DNA from: Nitrospira sp.
GTDB taxonomy: Bacteria > Nitrospirota > Nitrospiria > Nitrospirales > Nitrospiraceae
Reading direction: 5' to 3'
Assembly (NCBI GenBank): GCA_030123605.1
Contig: CP126123.1
Coordinates: 1,840,001-1,904,000 of the forward strand
DNA: 64,000 nucleotides
Part shown: positions 34,858-44,062 of the stretch, piece after piece
How positions within the stretch are numbered: the stretch's first letter is position 1
How the letters are laid out: every line of letters starts with the position of its first letter
Made by a program: the position numbers and the translations under genes
The notes under the pieces: model-generated
Database searches by the model: none
The model's input: the letters and a program-made list of their open reading frames with translations, nothing else
Told to the model about the DNA's origin: nothing

Positions 34858-35507
34858 CGGCCACTCCCTTCGCTCGCGGAGAACCGCTCGTTCGCCGCCT
34901 CCAGCTGGGCTTCGACCAGCTGTTTCTCCGCCTTCACGGTGGTCATGGCTTCAAACAACAACCGGCTCAACGCACCCGCGTCTTGATCCACCTTGGCTTG
35001 GCTCACCGCCCCCAGGGCTTCATCCATGGCTGCGAAAAACTTGTCCGGGCTGGACCCCATGACAAGGACCAGGCGATGGTTCTTAGGCACCTCGCGAAAT
35101 CCCTCCGGGCCGAATTGCATGAGCCGCCGGCCGATCTTCAGCTTCGAAAGCTGATCGTTGCCCGCCTTCGTGAACACGATCTTGCCGTCCGCTTTGTTGA
35201 CTTCGACCGAACTTCCCAACGAGTCGATCAACTCGGCCGGCACCCACCCGGAACCGAACCGCATCCAGCTGATGATGCTCGCCTGTCCGCGCACCCTCAC
35301 GCGATACAACGCCGGCGGCACCTGTTCCTGCGGATCGAACGACCCGAGGTAATAGACTTGTTCCATATCGTGGCCCGGAATCACGGCTCCGACCGCCGTT
35401 GTGATCGCGGCGCCCAAGGCGATGTTCTGAGGAAGAGAGTTGCAGCCGGTGGCGCCTGCCCACAGGAACACCATCAACCATGCAGTGAGTGGAATGCGCG
35501 TGAGCAT
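34854..35507 (-). CDS. lipoprotein, first gene of the cluster
   Basis: 217 residues from ATG 35507, chosen because it starts a signal peptide with lipobox A-T-G-C22; the longer frame would bury it. Then a Gly/Ala-rich helix (IALGAAITTAVGAVIPG) and a mixed domain (LYRVRVRGQASIISWMRFG, FTKAGNDQLSKLKIGRR). A C-terminal helix follows (EALGAVSQAKVDQDAGALS to ERFSASEGS). No known family. It heads the operon and is coupled by ATGA to the 1016-residue lipoprotein. Confidence 0.72.
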   Translation of the reverse strand: MLTRIPLTAWLMVFLWAGATGCNSLPQNIALGAAITTAVGAVIPGHDMEQVYYLGSFDPQEQVPPALYRVRVRGQASIISWMRFGSGWVPAELIDSLGSSVEVNKADGKIVFTKAGNDQLSKLKIGRRLMQFGPEGFREVPKNHRLVLVMGSSPDKFFAAMDEALGAVSQAKVDQDAGALSRLLFEAMTTVKAEKQLVEAQLEAANERFSASEGSGR

Positions 35508-35869
35508 CGTGTGTTCTCCAAGACCACGGCGCACTGAGATGGACGCCACGACGATTTCGAATAGGAAGAACGTTGTAATACATCCCACTACGTGTAAGCA
35601 ATATGTCATATGGTCCTACTGAGCTGAAATACAACCATTTTTCGACTACATTACGTACCAATGCCCGTCGAATAAATACATAGAGATTGAATGTGGCGGA
35701 AAATGATTCGGCTCGATGAGGGAACACCGAGGAACTCGTTAGCATGATTCATGACGGTGAGTGAATCATGCGGACCAACCTCTTGTCACAGCAGGCCTTC
35801 TCAGGCTTCTCCAAGCTCATGAAAGGATTCCTTCCCTCGTGCCATATCCTCCTGTGACGGGAGGACAAC
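35508..35869. promoter_or_regulatory. AT-rich divergent control region, 362 bp
   Basis: Separates the minus-strand cluster from the plus-strand NqrB-like gene. The stretch from about 35560 to 35770 is much more AT-rich than the surroundings (for example ATGTCATATGG, AATAAATACATAG) and carries an exact inverted repeat. It should hold both promoters; exact -35/-10 boxes cannot be assigned. Confidence 0.5.
35743..35770. promoter_or_regulatory. perfect inverted repeat, possible operator
   Basis: CATGATTCA at 35743-35751 and TGAATCATG at 35762-35770, nine-base perfect arms with a ten-base spacer. Lies about 100 bases before the NqrB-like start. The dyad spacing suits a dimeric regulator. Confidence 0.45.
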
Positions 35870-38101
35870 ATGGGGCATACCAACGACCACACTCAACCAG
35901 ACACACCGGCTCGATCGTTCGATCCCCGCCTCTACCAAATCGCCAGCCTGAGCACATTGCTGCTCTACGGCCTGCTGTGGCTGCACTTTGATGTGTCGGC
36001 TCTTCAGATCGCGTTGACCATCGGTACCGCACTGCTGACGCAGTATGCCGGAGCGCGTCTCTGCAACCTTCCCTCGTTCGATCCTCGCAGCCCGCTGATT
36101 TCGGCCCTGTCGCTGTGCCTGTTGCTTCGCACGGACAATCTTTCCGTCGCGGCGCTTGCGGCGTTCATTGCCATCGCCGGCAAATTCGTCCTCCGCTGGA
36201 AGGACAAACACCTCTTCAATCCCACCACCCTCGCGCTGGCCGTCGTCCTGACCGGCGGATTCGGTTGGATCTCGCCGGGACAGTGGGGGCAGGTGGCCTG
36301 GTTCGGCTTTCTCATCGCCTGCCTGGGCAGCCTGGTCGTCACCCGAGCCGCCCGTACCGACGTGACACTGGCCTTTCTCACTTTCTACATCGGCCTATTG
36401 GTCATGCGCGCCCTCTTGCTCGGTGATCCGCTCACGATCCCGCTTCATCAGATAGAGAGCGGCGCCCTGCTGATCTTCGCCTTCTTCATGATCTCCGATC
36501 CCAAAACGACGCCGGATTCCCGTACCGGCCGCATCGTCTTCGCCTTCATCGTCGCCCTTGTAGCCCTCTACGTACAGTTCGGCCTGTTCCGTCCCAACGG
36601 TCCGCTCTGGGGCCTGATCGCCTGCGCCCTGCTGGTTCCGCTGCTCGACCATGTTTGTCCCGGTGTCCGTTACGACTGGTCCCGCCCATCAATGGGCAAA
36701 CTCGTTCCCCATGTTGTACCGACCGGTTCCTTCACCAAGGAGGTTCCCATGACCAATGCGCTCGTGCTTACACTGGCTCTCTTCACAAGCCTGATTTTGT
36801 GGTCCGGCGACGTTTCGGCCTTCTGCGGATTCTACGTCGGCAAGGCCGATACGAAACTCTTCAACAAGGCATCGGAAGTCGTCATCGCCCGCCACGACAA
36901 CAAGACCGTCATCACGATGGCCAACGACTTCAAAGGCGACGTGAAAGAGTTCGCGATGGTCGTGCCAGTGCCGACCGCCCTGGAGAGGGACCAGATCCAC
37001 GTCGGCGACCCGGCAGCACTCAAACATCTGGCTGACTACTCGGCCCCAAGGCTGGTGGAATACTTCGATGAGAATCCCTGCATCCGCTACGAACTCATGG
37101 AGCACCGCAGCATGGACGCGATGAAGCGCATGGCGCCGACGGCGGCGAGCCGTGAACGAGACCATGCCTTGGGTGTCACGGTCGAGGCACAGTATACCGT
37201 CGGCGAGTACGATGTCCTCATCCTCTCGGCGAAGGAGAGCGCCGGACTTGAAACCTGGCTGTCTGAAAACGGCTACCGTGTCCCAAACGGTGCGGCATCG
37301 GTGCTGCACAGTTATCTGAAACAACACATGAAATTCTTCGTGGCGAAGGTCAATCTCGGCGAGCAGGCGACACTCGGTCTTACGCACCTCCGCCCGCTCC
37401 AGATCGCCTTCGAATCGCCCAAGTTCATGCTGCCAATCCGACTGGGCACGGTCAACGCCGACGGTGCGCAGGAACTGTTCCTCTACTTCCTGACGAAACA
37501 GGGTCGCGTCGAGACGACGAACTATCGAACGGTCCGCTTGCCGGAGGCCCAGGAGATCCCGCTCTACGTCAAGGACAGGTTCGACGATTTCTATCAGGAT
37601 ATGTTCGCTCAACAAGTTCGGCGCGAGAGCGAGCGCGGCGTATTCATGGAATATGCCTGGGACATGAACTGGTGCGACCCCTGCGCGACAAATCCGCTTT
37701 CAGCCGAGGAGTTGCGCAGCCTCGGAGTATTTTGGCAAGACAATCAAAGCGCGACACCACGCAGCAAAGGCTTCATGCCGCAGGCGCAGCAGGTTTTTCT
37801 CACGCGCTTACACGTGCGGTACGACGCCGCGCATTTTCCCGAAGACCTGCTGTTCCAGGAAACTTCCGATCGCGCCAATTTCCAAGCCCGCTATGTCCTG
37901 CGACACCCCTGGACCGGCACCGACGAGTGCCCGGCGGCGACGGCCTATCGCCGACAGCTTCGCGGACGGTATGAACAGGAGGCACAGACTTTGGCGGCGT
38001 TGACCGGCTGGAACATCGGCGAGATACGCAAGGCGATGAACCTGGCGTCACGTCAGGCCGGCGAAGAAAAGAAATGGTATCAACGCCTGTGGACGAACTG
38101 A
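35870..38101 (+). CDS. NqrB/RnfD-like membrane domain fused in frame to DUF2330 protein
   Basis: 743 residues. Residues 1-285 are an NqrB/RnfD-type membrane protein with about nine helices and the block IESGALLIFAFFMISDPKTTP. The covalent-FMN Thr of NqrB/RnfD (SGAT) is Leu here. From Met294 a complete DUF2330 protein begins with its own signal peptide (LVLTLALFTSLILWSGDVSAFCGFYVGKA) and runs to the end. No stop separates the halves, yet AAGGAGG sits five bases before Met294 (36749). Two proteins may therefore be made: the long fusion and a separate exported 450-residue DUF2330 protein. GGGAGGA precedes the first ATG. Confidence 0.75.
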   Translation: MGHTNDHTQPDTPARSFDPRLYQIASLSTLLLYGLLWLHFDVSALQIALTIGTALLTQYAGARLCNLPSFDPRSPLISALSLCLLLRTDNLSVAALAAFIAIAGKFVLRWKDKHLFNPTTLALAVVLTGGFGWISPGQWGQVAWFGFLIACLGSLVVTRAARTDVTLAFLTFYIGLLVMRALLLGDPLTIPLHQIESGALLIFAFFMISDPKTTPDSRTGRIVFAFIVALVALYVQFGLFRPNGPLWGLIACALLVPLLDHVCPGVRYDWSRPSMGKLVPHVVPTGSFTKEVPMTNALVLTLALFTSLILWSGDVSAFCGFYVGKADTKLFNKASEVVIARHDNKTVITMANDFKGDVKEFAMVVPVPTALERDQIHVGDPAALKHLADYSAPRLVEYFDENPCIRYELMEHRSMDAMKRMAPTAASRERDHALGVTVEAQYTVGEYDVLILSAKESAGLETWLSENGYRVPNGAASVLHSYLKQHMKFFVAKVNLGEQATLGLTHLRPLQIAFESPKFMLPIRLGTVNADGAQELFLYFLTKQGRVETTNYRTVRLPEAQEIPLYVKDRFDDFYQDMFAQQVRRESERGVFMEYAWDMNWCDPCATNPLSAEELRSLGVFWQDNQSATPRSKGFMPQAQQVFLTRLHVRYDAAHFPEDLLFQETSDRANFQARYVLRHPWTGTDECPAATAYRRQLRGRYEQEAQTLAALTGWNIGEIRKAMNLASRQAGEEKKWYQRLWTN
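36737..36751 (+). promoter_or_regulatory. internal ribosome site and start of the DUF2330 part
   Basis: AAGGAGG (36737-36743), five-base spacer, ATG 36749-36751. A signal peptide is encoded immediately after, as expected for a separate gene start. Confidence 0.6.
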
Positions 38102-38164
38102 CCGCAGCCCCTCTCCCTCACGACAGAACGGCGAGGTCGATATTTCCCCCAGCTCATTCCCATC

Positions 38165-38183
38165 CAGACTATGGTATAGTCTG
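38165..38183. promoter_or_regulatory. perfect 19-nt palindrome before a lipoprotein gene
   Basis: CAGACTAT, GGT, ATAGTCTG: eight-base perfect arms. A T6 run starts nine bases later. It could be a terminator for the DUF2330 gene or an operator covering a TATAGT -10 box of the next gene. Confidence 0.4.
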
Positions 38184-38220
38184 ACCCCAGATTTTTTCTC
38201 CTCACGAAAGGAGCCTCGCC

Positions 38221-38628
38221 ATGACCATGCATCATCGTCGGGCCATCGTGGTGTTCGGCCACTTGTTTCTCCTGTTGCTGTTCTCAGCCTGCACCCTCAA
38301 GGGCACGACTCAAGAGATCACCGACACGACCAGCAACATCACGGCTTCGACGTCCGGGCGCATCTGGTGGAATGAAGACGGCCTGTTGAAACCGGAACAC
38401 AAAGTCGCCGCCTTCACCGCCTACAATGCCCACAACCTGGAACAGGACGTGGCGCGCGGGCAGGGCGAATACCTGACATCCCTGTCCACCCTCATGGGCC
38501 GCGCCGAGGACCAGACGTTTCCGCGCCTCGCCCAGGCTTCATACAGCCGATGGAGCCGGTCCGAAAACGCTTCGACCGACGACCTTGTGCGGCAATGGCA
38601 ATCGACAGGCCGTCGAGCGGCAGAGTGA
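38221..38628 (+). CDS. DUF3015-like lipoprotein
   Basis: 135 residues. The signal sequence ends in the lipobox F-S-A-C. The mature part (TSGRIWWNEDGLLKPEHKVAAF, NLEQDVARGQGEYLTSLSTLMG) resembles DUF3015 proteins, which are small, exported and of unknown function. An AAAGGAG lies before the ATG. It is independent of the DUF2330 gene, given the palindrome between them. Confidence 0.75.
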   Translation: MTMHHRRAIVVFGHLFLLLLFSACTLKGTTQEITDTTSNITASTSGRIWWNEDGLLKPEHKVAAFTAYNAHNLEQDVARGQGEYLTSLSTLMGRAEDQTFPRLAQASYSRWSRSENASTDDLVRQWQSTGRRAAE

Positions 38629-38682
38629 TCGGCCTACAGCCGTCAGGCCGACGACAGCATTTCACCGGAGACCCCGACCGCC

Positions 38683-39537
38683 ATGAACGTTCCTCTTGAG
38701 TCCGGAGCCATCCAACGGATCTTCCACCCGACCGATTTTTCCAAGGACAGTCAGATCGCCTTCGCCCATGCGCTCAAACTGGCGCTGGTGTACCGAGCGG
38801 AACTGACGATCATGCACGTGGATCCCACGGTCGCTCCGGAAGGATTCGAAGACTTTCCCCGCATCCGACCGACCCTCGCGCAATGGGGCCTGCTTCCGGA
38901 ATCGAGCGCCAAAAGCGACGTGGCGCAGCTGGGCATCCGAGTCAGAAAGGTTCGCGCCTTGGCCGCCGACGCCAAACAAGCCATCATGCACCATCTCACG
39001 GCATCGCCGACGGATCTGATGGTGCTGTCTACGCATCAGCACGAAGGGGTGAGCCGTTGGCTCCACGATTCGGTGGCGGAACCGGTCTCGCGTGAGATGC
39101 AGGTGACGACCCTGTTCGTGCCGTCGCACGTGGAGGGTTTTGTTTCCTGCGACACCGGCCACACCTCGCTCCATCGCCTCCTGTTGCCGATCTCGACCGA
39201 TCCACCCTCTCAGCCGGCCATCGATGCCGCACGCTCACTGGTCTCGCGATTGGCAATGACCGCCGTCACCTTGACGCTGGTCCATGCGGGAGAGGAGACC
39301 GGTGTCGAGAAGCTGGTGCTTCCGCAGCAAGCGGATTGGACATGGAATCAGCTGTTCGGCAAGGGTGATCCGGTGGAGTGGATTCTCGCGGCAGGCAACG
39401 AGTTCGACGTGGACTTGATCGTGATGGCGACGAAAGGCCAGGACAGCCTGTCGGACATATTGCGCGGCACCACGACCGAGCGGGTGCTCCGTGGAGCCCG
39501 TTGTCCGCTGCTCGCGATCCCTGCATCGCTCGTCTAG
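38683..39537 (+). CDS. universal stress protein with two UspA domains
   Basis: 284 residues. Domain 1 starts IQRIFHPTDFSKDSQIAFAHALKLA and domain 2 starts HRLLLPISTDPPSQPAIDAA. The second keeps the nucleotide-binding end (DLIVMATKGQDSLSDILRGTTTERVLRGARCPLLAIPA). The first ends SPTDLMVLSTHQHEG with a weaker site. Tandem UspA proteins bind ATP/AMP and act in stress survival. Confidence 0.88.
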   Translation: MNVPLESGAIQRIFHPTDFSKDSQIAFAHALKLALVYRAELTIMHVDPTVAPEGFEDFPRIRPTLAQWGLLPESSAKSDVAQLGIRVRKVRALAADAKQAIMHHLTASPTDLMVLSTHQHEGVSRWLHDSVAEPVSREMQVTTLFVPSHVEGFVSCDTGHTSLHRLLLPISTDPPSQPAIDAARSLVSRLAMTAVTLTLVHAGEETGVEKLVLPQQADWTWNQLFGKGDPVEWILAAGNEFDVDLIVMATKGQDSLSDILRGTTTERVLRGARCPLLAIPASLV

Positions 39538-39599
39538 CCAGGAGCGGGCGTCTTGCCTGCCGCACCGCCTGCGCAACGAGCTGTTCCGAGAACGGCACG

Positions 39600-42500
39600 C
39601 TACGTGATGACCCGGCCCACCTCGACGATCGACGGCTCCTGCCGATCGTTCGACTCGCGCCCCCCGACCGTGCGAATCACCGCACCGCCTCGAAACACCA
39701 CGAAATTCGACGGTACGGCGGCGATGCGCGGCCCCGGTAACAGGAGCCCGGCGAGATTCAACGGATCGGCGGCGGAAATGTTGATCTCCTGTTGACCAGC
39801 GATACCTGGCCGCTTCTTGAGCGTCCGCAGCGATTCCAACGCTTCCGGCAACGCGAACTGCTCACCCGTGAAACCACCGACGAACCTGCCGCCACGGATC
39901 TCCCCCGTCGATTCAAGACGACGGTAACAAACCAACAAGTCGCGCCATGACGACACTATTGACTCCCGTCCTAACAGGTCGCGAAACACGACGCCGTATC
40001 GGCGCAACAATTGTCGAGCCACGTGCTCCGCCAAGCTGACAGTCGATGGCTGACGGCTGTCAGCTCGCCTGAGAAGCGACCAGCGCCCCCCGACGTGGCG
40101 CGGCCGGCGGTTTCGATCACGCCCCTCGGCACGCCGCCGTCGCGGATCGATGAGCGCGCGCAGATTGTCGAACCCATCCGCCGTCACCAGACCTGCCGCC
40201 ACCAGTTCCCACAGACCGTCCTCCACCTCAGACGGCAGCAGACGAGTCGCGTGCAGCAGCTCGCTGAAGAAACTTGCGCCGCGTTCCTGCAGGCAACGGC
40301 GGACTGCCTGTGCCGATGCACTGAGGCGAGCAGCCATATCCACTCGCGCCAGTTCTTCATCGGCGGCAGCCAACAAGGCCGGCGCATCTTCACGGCCAAA
40401 GAGGCTCACCGGCGCCACCCGCGTGGGCACGACTCGACGCCCCGGCGCCGGATTCAATTCTTGCATCAATCGGGGATGCGGCGTCAGGCGCCCCCACATC
40501 ACGGCCCCGCTCAAGCAGAGTCGATCCAGCCACTCAGGTTCGTACTTGGCCAACCGAACCCGCAAGAGTTGTGGCTCCCAGGCCGACGCCGCCGCTTCGA
40601 ATCCCCCGAGCTGTTTCACCGCCTCGAGAAGCCCCGCCTCGCCGTGCAACCGCGCGCCCGGCGCAACATGTTGCCATTGGAGGAGGAACTGCATGAATTC
40701 CGCGGCGGAGACCGGCTCGATCTCCTTGCGCAACCGCCCGATCGTCAACCGATGAATCCTGGCGAGCAACCGGCGATGGCACCACTCAACCGGCGCAGGA
40801 GCGTCGGAATGTTGAATGATGAATTGTGAATGATGAATTGGAAGCAACGGCCGGAATTGCCCGCGAAGAAGGTGTCCTTGGGCTTCGAGCCGGAGAAACG
40901 CACCATCCACATCCTGCACAGGAAGGCGGAGCGTCCCGGACAGTTCCGTCGCAGTCGTGGGCCCGATACTTTCCATCCACCCCGACACCACCCGGTCCAG
41001 AACCTCTTCTCGGTCGAGGTGTTCGGGCGGTTCCGGCGACTCCGCTGCCGGCTCGATCCGAGCCTCAGGAAATAGGAGAGTCCCGTAATGCCGGGATTCC
41101 GCCGCCATCCAACCCAACTGCGCCTCACCACACCACAGGGTCACCACACGACCGGCCTGCTCCAACGATGGTGCCCATCGCCCCCACTCAGTCACCTGCG
41201 CACAAGGCACCCAGCCCAGAGTCAGCAGCGCATCATGAAACTCTTCCGCATCGCGCACGACGGGCCAGGATTCTTCGATGACCTGATCGATGGCCGATGG
41301 GTCCAACGCACCCAGCTGACCGGCCAATTCAGGCGGCAGGGTACGCCGCATCTCCACCGCCCGCGCCCGGCGTTCTTCGAGCGGCGCATCGTCGAGAAAC
41401 GCATAGGGGTTGGCGTTCAAGATTTCATGGCAGAAGGCGGAGGGCAGCGGCGTATCGACCGCCAGGCAGGTGACGGCGCCGCGCTCGATCTTCTCCAACA
41501 GGGCGATCAATCCATCGAGATCCATCGCCTCGGTCAGGCAATCTCGAATCGTCTCCTGCACCAGCGGATGGTCGGGAATGTCTCGCTGCGTCCGTTCTCC
41601 GTGAAAATTGTCCTGACAGGCGATCGCATCGGGAAAGACGGCGGCCAGCAAATCTTCGGCCCGCATCCGCTGAATCTGCGGCGCCACCCGTTTCCCGCCG
41701 ACGAACCGCAACAGGGCTAATGCGCGCGTGACATTCCAACGCCAACGAGTCATGAACATCGGCGCCTGCAGCAGGGCCTGGGTCAACACCTCTCGGACGG
41801 TCTTGGCATTCAGGAACGCGAACACCGTGTCGAGCGGGAAACTGTGCTTCTCGCCCAACGACAATACGATGCCTTCATCGGTCGCGGCTGCCTGCAGTTC
41901 GAAATCGAATGCGACACACAATCGTTTCCGCAAGGCCAACCCCCAAGCCCGGTTCACCCGGCTGCCGAAGGGAGCATGGATGACGAGTTGCATACCGCCG
42001 CTTTCATCGAAAAATCGCTCCGCCACGATGGTATGTTGAGTCGGCACGGTCCCCAGAACCGCCTTGCCCGCCAGGATATACTCGACGGCCTGTTGCGCTC
42101 CGTGCTGGTCGAGGCAACACTCCTGCCTGAGCCACTGCACCGGAGGAGCGGAGGCAGGCAGAGGCGCCCGGTCATCGTCGAGGCGGTGAGCGATGTCGTC
42201 CTTGAGGCGCGCCACTTCTCGCGACAAATCAGCCGTGCGGGCCGGCGCCTCGCCACGCCAAAAGGGAATGGTCGGCGGAGCACCCTGCGCATCCTCGACC
42301 CGCATCTTACCGGTCTCGACACCCCTGATCCGCCACGAGGTATTGCCCAACAGGATGATGTCCCCCGCCAGGCTCTCGACGGCGAAATCCTCGTCCACCG
42401 ACCCCACCACCGTCCCGCCCGGCTCGGCAATCACCGCGTAGTTGGCCGTATCGGGAATCGCGCCGCCGGAGGTGATGGCCGCCAACCGTGCCCCGCGCCG

Positions 42501-44018
42501 ACCTCGAATGTGACGGTTGATGCGGTCATGGTGGAGAAACGCGCGCCCGCGTCCCCTGCTGGTGACGAACCCCTCGGCGAGCATCCGCACCACGGCATCG
42601 AACGCCGGGCGAGTGAGATCGCGATAGGGCATGGCCCTGCGGCAGAGGGCGTACAATTCTTCTTCCTGCCAGCCTTGAGTCGCGGCAGCAGCCACGATCT
42701 GTTGCGACAAGACATCCAGCGGCGCGGCAGGCACGTCGATATGGTCCAACAGCCCGGCCCTGATCGCCCGGATCAGGGCGGCGCATTCGAGCAATTCGTC
42801 CCGCGTGGTCGCGAAGAGCCGGCCTTTCGGGATCGCGTGAATCCAATGGCCTGCCCGGCCCATGCGCTGGAGAGCGGTGGCGATCGAACGGGGCGACCCG
42901 ATCTGGCAGGCGAGATCGACCGTACCCACATCGATCCCGAGTTCCAACGATGCCGTCGCGACGACCACACGGACGGACCCGGCCTTCAAGCGATCTTCTG
43001 CCGACAGGCGGATCTGTCGCGACAGGCTGCCGTGGTGCGCCGCCACCACCTCTTCACCGAGATGGCGCAGCCGCTCCTCCAAATAATGAGCGACACGCTC
43101 GGCCAACCGGCGTGTATTCACAAAGACCAGCGTGGATCGGTGGGCCTCGACGAGAGCCGCGAGCCGATCATACACATCGCTCCAGATCGCATTCGTCGCG
43201 ACCGCCCCCAGTTCGTCCTTCGGCACCTCGACGGCCAGGTCCATATCACGGCGATGGCCCACATCAATGACCATCACGTCGTTCGTCTCTCGGCTCTTGT
43301 CGTTCGGATGTCCTTTTGAGGGAAACGCCTCACGCTTCACGAGAGACGACTGTCTCGCCCCCACCAGAAACTCCGCCACGGTCTCGATGGGACGCTGCGT
43401 CGCCGACAGGCCGATCCGTTGCGGAGCACAGCCGGTGAGCGCTTCCACCCGTTCCAGCGACAACGCCAAATGGGCGCCACGTTTGTTGGGGGCCACGGCA
43501 TGGATTTCGTCCACGATGACCGTGCGCACCGTCTTCAACATCGCGCGGCTTTTTTCCGCCGTCAGGAGGATGAAGAGGGACTCGGGCGTGGTGATGAGAA
43601 TATGAGGCGGGCGCCGCAACATCTGCTGCCGCTCGGTCATCGGCGTGTCCCCGGTGCGGACGACGACGCGCAACTCCGGCAGCAACAGGCCGGACGCCAA
43701 CGCAGCCTGGCCGATTTCGTTGAGCGGCTGCTGAAGATTTTTCCGGATGTCGTTGCTGAGCGCCTTCAACGGCGAGACATAGAGCACCTGGGTCTCATCC
43801 CGCAATTCGCAGTCCACCGCCTGCCGGAAGAGTCTGTCGATGCAGGAGAGGAAGGCCGCCAGGGTCTTGCCCGATCCGGTCGGCGCGGCGATCAACACAT
43901 GGCTGCCCGATTGAATGGCAGGCCAAGCCTGTCGTTGCACATCGGTTGCGCCGGCGAACCGCGTCGTGAACCACGCGGCGATGATGGGATGGAACGGCAG
44001 GACGGACATCGTGCCCAT
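39600..44018 (-). CDS. lhr: long-form Lhr DEAD/DEAH-box helicase
   Basis: 1472 residues, close to E. coli Lhr. Motifs in order: Walker A APTGSGKTLAAF near residue 40, VDEIHAVAPNKRGAHLALSLERVE near 170, SATQRP near 208, and motif VI QRMGRAGHW near 390. The Lhr core winged-helix and beta-barrel domains follow, then the C-terminal region, which in E. coli has been linked to uracil-DNA glycosylase activity. It probably acts in DNA repair. Two Mets (44018, 44009) are possible starts; no clear ribosome site. Inside the gene an AT-rich repeat (40814-40839) adds the peptide PIHHSQFIIQHSDAP. Confidence 0.9.
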   Translation of the reverse strand: MGTMSVLPFHPIIAAWFTTRFAGATDVQRQAWPAIQSGSHVLIAAPTGSGKTLAAFLSCIDRLFRQAVDCELRDETQVLYVSPLKALSNDIRKNLQQPLNEIGQAALASGLLLPELRVVVRTGDTPMTERQQMLRRPPHILITTPESLFILLTAEKSRAMLKTVRTVIVDEIHAVAPNKRGAHLALSLERVEALTGCAPQRIGLSATQRPIETVAEFLVGARQSSLVKREAFPSKGHPNDKSRETNDVMVIDVGHRRDMDLAVEVPKDELGAVATNAIWSDVYDRLAALVEAHRSTLVFVNTRRLAERVAHYLEERLRHLGEEVVAAHHGSLSRQIRLSAEDRLKAGSVRVVVATASLELGIDVGTVDLACQIGSPRSIATALQRMGRAGHWIHAIPKGRLFATTRDELLECAALIRAIRAGLLDHIDVPAAPLDVLSQQIVAAAATQGWQEEELYALCRRAMPYRDLTRPAFDAVVRMLAEGFVTSRGRGRAFLHHDRINRHIRGRRGARLAAITSGGAIPDTANYAVIAEPGGTVVGSVDEDFAVESLAGDIILLGNTSWRIRGVETGKMRVEDAQGAPPTIPFWRGEAPARTADLSREVARLKDDIAHRLDDDRAPLPASAPPVQWLRQECCLDQHGAQQAVEYILAGKAVLGTVPTQHTIVAERFFDESGGMQLVIHAPFGSRVNRAWGLALRKRLCVAFDFELQAAATDEGIVLSLGEKHSFPLDTVFAFLNAKTVREVLTQALLQAPMFMTRWRWNVTRALALLRFVGGKRVAPQIQRMRAEDLLAAVFPDAIACQDNFHGERTQRDIPDHPLVQETIRDCLTEAMDLDGLIALLEKIERGAVTCLAVDTPLPSAFCHEILNANPYAFLDDAPLEERRARAVEMRRTLPPELAGQLGALDPSAIDQVIEESWPVVRDAEEFHDALLTLGWVPCAQVTEWGRWAPSLEQAGRVVTLWCGEAQLGWMAAESRHYGTLLFPEARIEPAAESPEPPEHLDREEVLDRVVSGWMESIGPTTATELSGTLRLPVQDVDGAFLRLEAQGHLLRGQFRPLLPIHHSQFIIQHSDAPAPVEWCHRRLLARIHRLTIGRLRKEIEPVSAAEFMQFLLQWQHVAPGARLHGEAGLLEAVKQLGGFEAAASAWEPQLLRVRLAKYEPEWLDRLCLSGAVMWGRLTPHPRLMQELNPAPGRRVVPTRVAPVSLFGREDAPALLAAADEELARVDMAARLSASAQAVRRCLQERGASFFSELLHATRLLPSEVEDGLWELVAAGLVTADGFDNLRALIDPRRRRAEGRDRNRRPRHVGGRWSLLRRADSRQPSTVSLAEHVARQLLRRYGVVFRDLLGRESIVSSWRDLLVCYRRLESTGEIRGGRFVGGFTGEQFALPEALESLRTLKKRPGIAGQQEINISAADPLNLAGLLLPGPRIAAVPSNFVVFRGGAVIRTVGGRESNDRQEPSIVEVGRVIT
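40814..40839. repeat. AT-rich repeat inside lhr
   Basis: GAATGATGAATT occurs twice, 14 bases apart. The same word, direct and inverted, makes up the intergenic repeat at 54805-54870. In lhr it is in frame. Confidence 0.7.
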
Positions 44019-44062
44019 CGTAGCACAGACGGAGGAAGCGAGGGGCCCGGGCCTGCGCTTCC

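Noticed and set aside
25560-35507. Type VI secretion lipase effector and immunity cluster
   Set aside because: No secretion component, VgrG, PAAR or adaptor is visible; lipoproteins and hydrolases alone are not enough.
36749-38101. Listing DUF2330 as a fully separate gene
   Set aside because: No stop codon separates it from the upstream frame, so it is given as one frame with an internal start.
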